A stretch of DNA of 8,108 nt from Christensenella sp. UBA3700. GTDB taxonomy: Bacteria > Bacillota > Clostridia > Christensenellales > UBA3700. Positions 1-5,728 of the stretch are shown in pieces. Below the pieces are notes generated by a model that did not search any database, was not told the origin of the DNA, and worked only from the letters and a program-made list of their open reading frames with translations. How positions within the stretch are numbered: the stretch's first letter is position 1; every line of letters starts with the position of its first letter. The stretch lies in NCBI GenBank assembly GCA_002372775.1, contig DFIJ01000072.1, forward strand, positions 1-8,108. The letters are read 5' to 3'. Both the position numbers and the translations under genes were made by a program.

Positions 1-2
1 CC

Positions 3-2987
3 GTTATTTCATACCCTAGCAATCCAGCTTCTTACGAGAAAGATGGATACGAATACATCTTTGATAAATGGGTAATTAAAGATACAAATATTACTCCAAC
101 AAAAGTAACGAAAGATATGGTTATTGTTGCTGTATTTGAACAACACCTTTGCTCTTATAGTGTAAGTTGGAAAGATAAAGATGGTAACACCATTAAAGTT
201 AGAGATGCAAATAATAATCTTGTTGATTATCTAACAATTGAATATGGAACAATAATCGATCTAGACCTTGCCCTAAACAACGATATCATGTCTTACATTA
301 AGGACGACAATGGTCATAATAGACAATTTACATTTAAGGGTTGGTCTATAGGCGGTGTATTCCAAAATAATCCACATGATTATAGAGTCGTTGGAGAAAC
401 AGTTATTAATATAGAATATGAGGATGATAGCGACAAGTTCACATATATATTATTAGATGAAAATGGAGAGGAAATTACTCGAGATACTCATTATGTTGGC
501 GAACCTGCCGAATTATATACAAAGATAAACGGAATTAATCGTTCTAAAGCTGCAGACAATACATATACTTATACATTCCTTGGATGGGGCTGTTATAAGA
601 GTGGAGTTCTTACTCTAATTTCTGCTTCGGATTTAGATCTTGGAAAAGATGAAGTAATAGAATTAACAGAAATGTATTCTAGCAACTATATTACATACAC
701 TATTACTTGGAATCTAGATAACGGAGAGGAAGCTGTTGTTGTGCCATATCATTATGGCGATACCTTACATCCTGATACAGATTTAGCTAACGCAAACAAG
801 GAAACCGTTAAAGCATCTACTGTATCAACTGTATACACATTCAGTCATTGGAATTACACAAGCAATATTGTTACAAAATCTACAACATATACTGCTATAT
901 ATACAGAAGAGATTAGAAAATATAATTATAAGTTCTATAATGGCAGCGAATTAGTATTAGATAGTACTATTAACTACAACGATACAATAATTGCGCCTGT
1001 TGATTTAGAAGATATTGATAATGTTGATTATTATTATGAATTTGATGGTTGGTATGAGAATATAGAACAACCTGAAACTAAATACACTGTCGGCGATAAA
1101 CTATTAGGCGATGTCGTTTATTATGCAAAGTTTAATAGAACAATAAAGACTTATACTTACATCTTCTACAACGAAGATGGCTCTGCTATTCTAAAACAAG
1201 AAACTCAAGACTATGGAACAGCCATTGTTAAGCCTACAAGCCCAAGCAAGGCTGCTACAGCACAATACACTTATACATTTGCAGGCTGGGAAACAAGCAA
1301 TTCTGTTCCTTTCGTAGATAACCAAGAATTAGTTGGCGATATAGAATTCTATGCCGTATTTGACGAGACAATAAGACAATATACTTATACATTCCATAGC
1401 GAAGGAAATGTTGTTGAAACACAAATGGTTGACTATGGCACAGAAATTGTTATTAGCAACATCGAAATACCAACAAAAGCTACTGTTCCTAATAAGTATA
1501 CTTATACATTTGAGTCTTGGAATTCTAAAGAAGATTTAACAGGAAATACAGTAGAAGGAACAATCACTATTGTTGGCAATATTGATTTCTATGCTAAATA
1601 TACAGAAACTCCTATAGACCATACATATACATTTGAAACAGGAGTTGGAAGCCCAATAATTATTACTAAAGGATATGGCGAGTCTATAACAGCCCCACAA
1701 GCACCAGAAAAAGCTCATTACTCATTCGTAAGCTGGGGAGCAACTGTTCCTTCTGAGATGGGAGAAACAGACAGAACATTCACAGCTCAATGGAGCGCAA
1801 TCAACTACCATATTACTTACAACTTACCAACTGGAGCTTCTAATACAACAAACATTGATACATACTCTGTTGAAACTCCTCAAGAAGACCTAATACTTAA
1901 GGTTGCAGGAGATTCACAAAAAGTTGGATATACATTAAGTGGATGGAAATATCAAGGTGAACTTATTGAATCAATTCTAGAAACAGGAGTATACGACAAC
2001 ATCACAATTGATGCTTACTTTGTCGCAAACACATATACTGTTACATACAATGTAGTAAAAGACGCAAATGTTGTAACTATAGCAAACAACACAAAGGAAG
2101 TAACATATGATCAAGCATATGGAACATTAGAAACACCAACAACACATGGATATACTTTCGATGGATGGTACTCAGATTCTAACTATACAGAAGCCTCAAA
2201 GGTTACAAGTGCTACAATTGTTAAGATTACAGACGCTCAAACTTTATATGCTAAGTGGAGATTAACTCCATATTATGTACATGGATACATCGGAAACGAA
2301 AAAGTTGCTGAGTTTACATTTGACGTTGAACATTCTGTTGAACTTACTCCTTACACAAACAATGACGAATATGTATTTGATAACTGGTATGCAGAAAATG
2401 TAAACGATCCTAATGTTTCATCATTTACGGTATTAACATCTTATAGCGATACATATGGAGAACTTGTTACTAACGTTTATGCAATAGTTAAACCTGCCGA
2501 TATGACAATAGAAGGAAATGCCGTAACTGCTTATACAGGTAACGCTTCTCATGTTGTAATTCCAAGAGTATGGGCAGGAACACCAATTACAACAATTAAT
2601 GCAAATGTATTTACAAATAACAACAATATAGAAATAGTAGACACTACATTTATTACAACAATCCAAGACGGCGCATTTGAGTTCTGTATGAACTTAACAA
2701 ATATCGATTTATCTAATGTTATAACAATCGGAAATAGAGCCTTTATGGGATGCGAAGATCTTGCCAGCGTCGACTTATCTAGTGCAGAATCTATTGGAAT
2801 AAGAGCTTTTGCCTTCTCAGGCATTATAGAAATTTACCTATCTGATAATCTTCAAACTCTTGGTAATTATGCATTCTACGATTGTAGTATTAATAGAATC
2901 TACTATAGTGGAACAAAACAATCTTTCGATTCATTGATTAACAATTCAACAGGTAATACAAATCTAAATTGGAATTTAGTTGTGTAA
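3..2987 (+). CDS. Large extracellular repeat protein: Listeria-Bacteroides (Flg_new) modules plus BspA-like LRR cap; 5' end missing
   Basis: The reading frame is open from the left edge, so the ATG at 117 is an internal Met and the true start and any signal peptide lie outside the window; 994 codons are visible. Numbering from the codon at position 3, eleven beta modules are marked by a conserved F-x-x-W or similar at Trp 23, 114, 195, 283, 350, 429, 506, 578, 648, 722 and 795. Each follows the pattern of an opening YTYTF-like strand, a YG turn, the FxGW strand and a closing YAK/YAV strand. This matches the Listeria-Bacteroides repeat family known from surface proteins such as internalins. 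From about residue 833 a BspA-type LRR_5 domain follows, with Phe at 870, 892, 914, 936 and 958. The protein ends NWNLVV, and no LPXTG motif, C-terminal membrane segment or other anchor is visible. I infer secretion and a role in adhesion or cell-surface display; the ligand is unknown. It ends with tandem TAA stops. Confidence 0.9.
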   Translation, partial: VISYPSNPASYEKDGYEYIFDKWVIKDTNITPTKVTKDMVIVAVFEQHLCSYSVSWKDKDGNTIKVRDANNNLVDYLTIEYGTIIDLDLALNNDIMSYIKDDNGHNRQFTFKGWSIGGVFQNNPHDYRVVGETVINIEYEDDSDKFTYILLDENGEEITRDTHYVGEPAELYTKINGINRSKAADNTYTYTFLGWGCYKSGVLTLISASDLDLGKDEVIELTEMYSSNYITYTITWNLDNGEEAVVVPYHYGDTLHPDTDLANANKETVKASTVSTVYTFSHWNYTSNIVTKSTTYTAIYTEEIRKYNYKFYNGSELVLDSTINYNDTIIAPVDLEDIDNVDYYYEFDGWYENIEQPETKYTVGDKLLGDVVYYAKFNRTIKTYTYIFYNEDGSAILKQETQDYGTAIVKPTSPSKAATAQYTYTFAGWETSNSVPFVDNQELVGDIEFYAVFDETIRQYTYTFHSEGNVVETQMVDYGTEIVISNIEIPTKATVPNKYTYTFESWNSKEDLTGNTVEGTITIVGNIDFYAKYTETPIDHTYTFETGVGSPIIITKGYGESITAPQAPEKAHYSFVSWGATVPSEMGETDRTFTAQWSAINYHITYNLPTGASNTTNIDTYSVETPQEDLILKVAGDSQKVGYTLSGWKYQGELIESILETGVYDNITIDAYFVANTYTVTYNVVKDANVVTIANNTKEVTYDQAYGTLETPTTHGYTFDGWYSDSNYTEASKVTSATIVKITDAQTLYAKWRLTPYYVHGYIGNEKVAEFTFDVEHSVELTPYTNNDEYVFDNWYAENVNDPNVSSFTVLTSYSDTYGELVTNVYAIVKPADMTIEGNAVTAYTGNASHVVIPRVWAGTPITTINANVFTNNNNIEIVDTTFITTIQDGAFEFCMNLTNIDLSNVITIGNRAFMGCEDLASVDLSSAESIGIRAFAFSGIIEIYLSDNLQTLGNYAFYDCSINRIYYSGTKQSFDSLINNSTGNTNLNWNLVV
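498..2405 (+). repeat. Array of degenerate ~70-90 residue Flg_new-type modules, partly repeated at DNA level
   Basis: Trp-to-Trp spacing through the gene is roughly 67-92 residues, so most units are about 200-270 bp. Units are divergent in protein sequence, but short DNA blocks are nearly identical. The block ATATACTTATACATT occurs at 563-577 and 1379-1393, and the same block minus its first base occurs at 1497-1510; close variants lie near 1266 and 1621. All encode Y-T-Y-T-F or a near relative. In some units this motif is the opening strand (before HSEG at about 1379), in others the strand just before the GW (about 563, 1266 and 1497). Confidence 0.75.
2499..2912 (+). repeat. BspA-like LRR_5 repeats, 22-residue (66 bp) period
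   Basis: Five consecutive units carry a conserved (I/L)-x-x-x-x-(A/V)-F core. The Phe residues fall exactly 22 residues apart (870, 892, 914, 936 and 958, counting from the codon at position 3). Cys appears in the F-x-x-C type position of several units (EFCMNL, MGCEDL, YDCSIN), as is common in Treponema/BspA-like LRRs. The final segment, IYYSGTKQSFDSL, resembles the usual closing strand of this family. Five units make a short cap rather than a full solenoid. Confidence 0.75.
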
Positions 2988-2991
2988 TAAA

Positions 2992-3022
2992 AAACAGGGT
3001 CCGTTTATAACGGGCCCTATTT
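2992..3022. terminator. Intrinsic terminator shared by two convergent genes
   Basis: A 9-bp stem pairs 2996-3004 with 3010-3018 (AGGGTCCGT with ACGGGCCCT, including one T-G wobble) around a TTATA loop. After one mismatch, three further A-T pairs are possible. On the minus strand the stem is followed by GTTTTTTATT, a good U-tract for slipin transcription arriving from the right. On the plus strand the tail is only ATTTG, so termination of the surface-protein gene is probably weaker. The hairpin fills most of the 61-nt gap between the two stop codons. Confidence 0.85.
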
Positions 3023-3048
3023 GACAAATCATTTTAACTAATTATTTC

Positions 3049-3831
3049 TTATTCTGATTTCTTTGTAATCTTTTTTACAACTTCTGAAGCGTTTGAACTT
3101 TCAAATGCTCTTAAAATCTCTACTGGTAAAGCAAAGATAATTGTATTAGATTGATCTGAAGAAACATCATTGATTGTTGATAATGTTCTTAAGTGTAATG
3201 CTCCAGGAGCTGCTGATAGTCTTTCTGCAGCTTCTGCTAAGTTCTTAGAAGCTTCAACTTCACCAGATGCCTTTGTAATAACTGCCATCTTCTCTCTTTC
3301 TGCTTCGGCAACCTTTGCTATTACCCTTTGCATTTCTTGAGGAAGAGATACGTCCTTTAATTCAACGTTTTGAATCTTTACTCCCCATTCATCTGTGGCC
3401 TTGTCTACAATATCGCAAATACTTGACGAAATTCTTTCTCTTTCTGTTAATAATTCATCTAGAGTAACTGTACCAACAATGTTTCTCATTGTTGTTTGTG
3501 CAAGTTGAGATACTGCATAGTTATAATTCTCTACAGACAAAACTGCTTTCTTTGCATCAAATACGTTGTAGTAAATAACCGCATTAATCTTGATTGTTAC
3601 GTTATCTTTTGTAATAGCATCTTGCTCTGGAACGTCAATAACTTTAACTCTTATATCTACTTTTCTGTAAGACTCAAAGATAGGCCATACAACATGCCAT
3701 CCTGGTTCCATAATGCATTTATACTTACCTCTTGCAAACTTTAATCCTCTTTCATATTCTCCAATTTGTCTAATAGATGTTAAGATAATCATTAATACTA
3801 TTAAAACAATAGGAATAATTATAAAATACAT
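3049..3831 (-). CDS. Slipin / stomatin-like SPFH (band 7) membrane protein
   Basis: The 260-residue product matches the usual size of bacterial slipins. Residues 1-20 form one hydrophobic membrane segment (FIIIPIVLIVLMIIL). An SPFH/PHB domain follows from about 21 to 185, with typical motifs ERGLKFARGK, PGWHVVWPI, VDIRVKVIDVPEQ, TKDNVTI and the LDELLTERERI helix. An Ala/Glu-rich coiled-coil stretch (AEAEREKMA, then ASGEVEASKNLAEAAERL) spans about 172-210. The C-terminal strand NTIIFALPVEIL is also typical of the family. Slipins oligomerise on the membrane and are linked to membrane microdomains and protein quality control; that is family knowledge, and the partner here is unknown. The start is supported by TAAGGAGG at 3840-3847, 8 nt upstream of ATG. 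Bacterial slipins are often encoded next to NfeD, but no nfeD is adjacent on either side, so the gene looks monocistronic. Confidence 0.93.
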   Translation of the reverse strand: MYFIIIPIVLIVLMIILTSIRQIGEYERGLKFARGKYKCIMEPGWHVVWPIFESYRKVDIRVKVIDVPEQDAITKDNVTIKINAVIYYNVFDAKKAVLSVENYNYAVSQLAQTTMRNIVGTVTLDELLTERERISSSICDIVDKATDEWGVKIQNVELKDVSLPQEMQRVIAKVAEAEREKMAVITKASGEVEASKNLAEAAERLSAAPGALHLRTLSTINDVSSDQSNTIIFALPVEILRAFESSNASEVVKKITKKSE

Positions 3832-3866
3832 AAAACCTACCTCCTTAGTTTTTGCCCTTATAAATA

Positions 3867-3895
3867 ATCTTACATTCTTTTTATTTATTCTTCAA
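3867..3895 (-). promoter_or_regulatory. Candidate sigma-A promoter for the slipin gene
   Basis: On the minus strand, TTGAAG (3895-3890) and TAAGAT (3872-3867) are separated by 17 nt, each matching 4 of 6 consensus bases. Transcription would begin near 3860, giving a leader of about 30 nt ahead of the strong ribosome binding site at 3840-3847. No competing element of better quality is seen between here and the inverted repeat at 3935. Confidence 0.45.
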
Positions 3896-3910
3896 GATGC
3901 GCATATTTTA

Positions 3911-3979
3911 TCAAATTAAATACTGGTGGTTATTATGATATGCACCTCCTTGTTGTCCAACAATTGGGGTGCATATCAT
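3911..3979 (-). CDS. Possible 22-residue small ORF lying across the inverted repeat
   Basis: An ATG at 3979 opens a 22-codon frame ending at TGA (3911-3913). The product starts MICTPIVGQQGG and ends in a His/Asn-rich tail. TAA directly precedes the ATG in frame, so the frame cannot be longer. A weak AGGA lies 10 nt upstream. The small size, weak initiation signal and overlap with the palindrome make this speculative, and I do not recognise the peptide. Confidence 0.15.
   Translation of the reverse strand: MICTPIVGQQGGAYHNNHQYLI
3935..3979. repeat. Long inverted repeat (45 nt) forming a strong hairpin
   Basis: ATGATATGCACC (3935-3946) is perfectly complementary to GGTGCATATCAT (3968-3979). 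Inside these arms, TTGTT (3950-3954) pairs with AACAA (3959-3963) around a GTCC loop. Neither strand has a proper U-tract after the stem: the minus strand continues AATAACCACC and the plus strand TTTATTGG. A canonical intrinsic terminator is therefore not the best reading. On the minus strand the 3' half contains AAGGAGG (3951-3945), a perfect ribosome-binding-site sequence that the hairpin would mask. Both strands begin with ATGATATGCACC because of the palindrome. The function is unknown. Confidence 0.8.
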
Positions 3980-4033
3980 TTATTGGTGATCCTATTTGTT
4001 TTTAATTACTATGTCCTAAGACGAAAACTGTAA
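3935..4033 (+). CDS. Possible 32-residue small membrane peptide
   Basis: An ATG at 3935 opens a 32-codon frame ending at TAA (4031-4033). The second half is hydrophobic (LLVILFVFNYYVL, residues 16-28) and ends in RRKL, the shape of a one-pass small membrane peptide. A weak GGTGG lies 6-8 nt upstream. No promoter is evident on this strand, and the frame shares its first codons with the palindrome, so chance is the likelier explanation. Confidence 0.12.
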   Translation: MICTSLLSNNWGAYHLLVILFVFNYYVLRRKL

Positions 4034-4098
4034 CAGCACAAGTAAAATTAGCGCAAAGTACACAAAATAAGCCGATCTTTATTTGTTAGCACTTATGG

Positions 4099-4464
4099 CT
4101 ATACTTGTTTTCCGCTGTTAATTGTCGCCTTTTTGCTGTTATATGATATGCTTGCTTCTCTAAATACTATCTCTGCATTGTTATCTATAATAAGTTGTAA
4201 TGAGTCAAACAAATCGCTAAAATCGATAGACTCTTTATCGCCACTTAAAGTGCTATTAATATTCTTTTTTATAATACTCCTAATCTCTATGGTAAAAATC
4301 ATATTATCTTTGCAAAAAGATATCTTTCCTTTTTGGTCCTCAAAATTCCAATCAAGTATCTTCGCCCCTTTTATACTAAAAGTTGCTTTATCGCTATATC
4401 CTATTATTGAATACAATTCTTTATAGTTTTCAGACCACTCTTTTAATAATTCTTGAACTACCAC
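4099..4464 (-). CDS. Uncharacterised 121-residue protein
   Basis: I do not recognise this protein. The N-terminus is helical and amphipathic (VQELLKEWSENYKELYSII). Alternating strand-like segments follow (ATFSIKGAKILDWNFEDQKGKISFCKDNMIFTIEI), then a Lys/Asn/Ser region, an acidic helix (DFSDLFDSLQLIIDN) and a last strand (AEIVFREASISYNS). There is no signal peptide, no membrane span and only one Cys, so a soluble cytoplasmic alpha/beta protein is likely. The start is GTG at 4464, with AAGGAG at 4475-4480, a spacing of 10 nt. An in-frame ATT just upstream would sit at 7 nt, but ATT starts are rare. The extended -10 promoter upstream and the ribosome binding site favour this frame over the hydrophobic antisense frame at 4133-4426. 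The gene lies alone, downstream of the rpsR terminator, and is probably monocistronic. Confidence 0.7.
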   Translation of the reverse strand: MVVQELLKEWSENYKELYSIIGYSDKATFSIKGAKILDWNFEDQKGKISFCKDNMIFTIEIRSIIKKNINSTLSGDKESIDFSDLFDSLQLIIDNNAEIVFREASISYNSKKATINSGKQV

Positions 4465-4495
4465 AATACTTAAGCTCCTTATCTTTTCTTGTAAT

Positions 4496-4504
4496 ATTAT
4501 ACCA
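4496..4504 (-). promoter_or_regulatory. Extended -10 promoter of the uncharacterised gene
   Basis: The minus strand reads TGGTATAAT: a perfect TATAAT at 4501-4496, preceded by the TGn extension at 4504-4502. The -35 position, about 17 nt upstream, falls in the T-tract of the rpsR terminator (CTTTTT) and has no consensus match, as is common for extended -10 promoters. Transcription would start near 4489, a few bases upstream of the AAGGAG at 4475-4480. Confidence 0.65.
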
Positions 4505-4516
4505 CCTAATTAACAG

Positions 4517-4552
4517 AAAAAAAGAAGGACCACCTATTTATTGGTGATCCCT
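4517..4552 (-). terminator. Intrinsic terminator of the rpsF-ssb-rpsR operon
   Basis: On the minus strand, GGATCACC (4550-4543) pairs with GGTGGTCC (4534-4527) around an 8-nt AT loop. The pairing includes one U-G wobble, and two further pairs (one a G-U wobble) can be added at the base. TTCTTTTTTT (4526-4517) follows directly. The plus-strand version has a C-A mismatch and no T-run, so the element is oriented for minus-strand transcripts leaving rpsR, whose stop codon lies about 70 nt upstream. Confidence 0.85.
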
Positions 4553-4622
4553 GTCTCTGTTTTTATTAATAATTTCTGTGTTTTTTTGATCAGATTTCTC
4601 TGTCTTATAACAAAAACTACAA

Positions 4623-4919
4623 TTAGTCAGCTACGTATGGTAGTAAAGCCATTTCTCTAGCTCTCTTAATAGCTGTAGTTAACATTCTTTGGTGCTTAGC
4701 GCAAACGCCATTCTTTCTACTTGGAACGATTTTGCCGTTTTCTGTAATGAACTTACGTAATTTAGCAATATCCTTGTAATCGATTTCTGTAGCCTTATCT
4801 AAGCAGAATGTGCAAACCTTTCTACGAGGAGCCTTCTTAGCATTGGCATTATATGGACGCTTTCCATTAGTTGCTGGAGCTGCTGCTGGAGCACTAACTA
4901 CATTTTCCTTTTCTTCCAT
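4623..4919 (-). CDS. rpsR: Small-subunit ribosomal protein S18
   Basis: The 98-residue product has the S18 core [19 protein letters not shown], followed by the highly conserved [12 protein letters not shown] end. S18 forms a heterodimer with S6 on the platform of the 30S subunit and contacts 16S rRNA; this is family knowledge. A CxxC pair (C36, C39) and CxxH (C73, H76) make this the zinc-binding (C+) type of S18, unlike the Escherichia coli form. Residues 1-30 are an Ala/Pro/Asn-rich extension ([12 protein letters not shown]) that makes the protein longer than the usual 75-80 residues. AAAAGGAG at 4929-4936 precedes the ATG by 9 nt and overlaps the tail of the ssb gene region, consistent with co-transcription and translation after ssb. 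The ssb-rpsR gap is 19 nt. Confidence 0.97.
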   Translation of the reverse strand: MEEKENVVSAPAAAPATNGKRPYNANAKKAPRRKVCTFCLDKATEIDYKDIAKLRKFITENGKIVPSRKNGVCAKHQRMLTTAIKRAREMALLPYVAD

Positions 4920-4938
4920 TTTCTTAATCTCCTTTTAA

Positions 4939-5352
4939 TTAAAATGGTAAATCGCTATCAGCTGAAGCATCTTCAACTAAACCTTGTGATGCAGGAGCAG
5001 ATTGAGTTTTACCTGTATTCTCTGTGGCTTGGCTATCACCACGAGGACTCAAGAATTCAACATCATCAGCGATAATATCTACTGCTTGACGGTTTGATCC
5101 ATCTTGAGCTTGGTATTTTCTTATTTGAATTGAACCAGAAACTGCTACTTTTCTACCCTTAGCTAAATTCTTAGCGCAGATATCAGCAAGTTGTCTCCAA
5201 CAAACGATATTGAAAAAGTCTGTACTGTCTTGTCCTTCTTTTGCAAATCTTCTAGATACTGCTAAAGAGAATCTTGCAACAGTTACACCACTTTGTGTTG
5301 TTGATGATTCAATGTCTGTTGAAATGTTGCCAATTAAAAATACCTTGTTCAT
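4939..5352 (-). CDS. ssb: Single-stranded DNA-binding protein
   Basis: The 137-residue product has the bacterial SSB plan. An OB-fold covers about residues 1-103 (MNKVFLIGNI, VARFSLAVSR, FFNIVCWRQLAD, KGRKVAVSGSIQ, VDIIADDVEFL). A short Gln/Ser/Ala-rich linker follows, and the acidic C-terminal tip DSDLPF is the docking peptide that recruits replication and repair proteins. Trp52 sits in the DNA-binding groove region. SSB coats single-stranded DNA during replication, recombination and repair, normally as a homotetramer. The linker is short for a Firmicute SSB (about 30 residues). AAGGAG (5359-5364) lies 6 nt before the ATG and overlaps the rpsF TAA stop, so translation is probably coupled. 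Position between rpsF and rpsR is the classic Firmicute arrangement. Confidence 0.97.
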   Translation of the reverse strand: MNKVFLIGNISTDIESSTTQSGVTVARFSLAVSRRFAKEGQDSTDFFNIVCWRQLADICAKNLAKGRKVAVSGSIQIRKYQAQDGSNRQAVDIIADDVEFLSPRGDSQATENTGKTQSAPASQGLVEDASADSDLPF

Positions 5353-5362
5353 ACTTTTCTCC

Positions 5363-5644
5363 TTATTTTCTGATAATCATGCATCTTACAGCTTCATCTG
5401 TGATACGGATTTGTCTATCGATCATAGCTGGAACTTGAGCAGGTGCTGTGAACTCAACTAGTACATAGTATCCTTCATTCTTGAAGTTAATAGTATAGGC
5501 AAGCTTACGTGTGCCCCACTTATCTAAAGTGTCAACTGTTCCTTCGTTTGAAGTGATGATTGTACTAATCTTATCAATAATAGATTGCTTTGTTTCTTCT
5601 GAAGCATCGTTGTCTAAAATGAATAATAGTTCGTACTTGTTCAT
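5363..5644 (-). CDS. rpsF: Small-subunit ribosomal protein S6
   Basis: The 93-residue product matches bacterial S6 in length and motifs: the MNKYELLFILD strand, then DKWGTRKLAYTINFKNEGYYVLVEF, and the final RQIRITDEAVRCMIIRK. S6 has a ferredoxin-like fold and binds the 16S rRNA central domain only as a pair with S18, whose gene lies two positions downstream. The ribosome binding site AAGGAGG (5654-5660) precedes the ATG by 9 nt. It is the first gene of the rpsF-ssb-rpsR operon, and its 5' leader can fold over this ribosome binding site. The gap to ssb is only 10 nt. No unusual residues or truncation were noticed. Confidence 0.97.
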   Translation of the reverse strand: MNKYELLFILDNDASEETKQSIIDKISTIITSNEGTVDTLDKWGTRKLAYTINFKNEGYYVLVEFTAPAQVPAMIDRQIRITDEAVRCMIIRK

Positions 5645-5653
5645 TGTTTAAAA

Positions 5654-5697
5654 CCTCCTTTTGGACTGTGTCCCCCAAATCTAGTTGGGAGCAAGGA
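5654..5697 (-). promoter_or_regulatory. Structured rpsF leader, candidate autoregulatory element
   Basis: On the minus strand, CTCCCAA (5691-5685) pairs with TTGGGGG (5678-5672) around a 6-nt loop. An outer helix can pair TCCTT (5697-5693) with AAGGA (5660-5656), which is the rpsF ribosome binding site. A competing small hairpin GGAC-ACA-GTCC (5673-5663) is also possible. In many bacteria an S6:S18 complex binds the rpsF leader and represses the operon, so this is a plausible counterpart. However, I could not match it base by base to the published motif: no CCG is present in the leader. Confidence 0.45.
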
Positions 5698-5728
5698 TTT
5701 TGAAAAAATATATTCAAAATGTATTACT

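Noticed and set aside
117..119. ATG at 117 as the start of the large surface protein
   Set aside because: The frame is open back to position 3 and those upstream codons continue the repeat pattern, including an FDKW strand; no ribosome binding site precedes the ATG.
1536..2824. Three minus-strand frames within the surface-protein gene (1536-1718, 2433-2666, 2549-2824)
   Set aside because: They are antisense to a well-supported coding region, have no ribosome binding sites, and show odd Cys/Tyr-rich or featureless compositions.
3496..3919. Plus-strand frames opposite the slipin gene (3496-3744 and 3713-3919)
   Set aside because: The slipin on the other strand is clearly real and these have no family motifs or initiation signals.
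3935..3979. Palindrome as a standard intrinsic terminator for the 4099-4464 gene
   Set aside because: The minus-strand stem is followed by AATAACCACC instead of a U-tract, and it lies about 120 nt beyond the stop codon; a terminating role cannot be excluded but is not supported.
4133..4426. 97-residue hydrophobic plus-strand frame opposite the uncharacterised gene
   Set aside because: It has no ribosome binding site or promoter, while the minus-strand frame has both; hydrophobicity is typical of an antisense shadow of a charged protein.
5210..5461. Plus-strand frame over ssb and rpsF
   Set aside because: It is antisense to two strongly recognised genes and has no similarity to any family I know.
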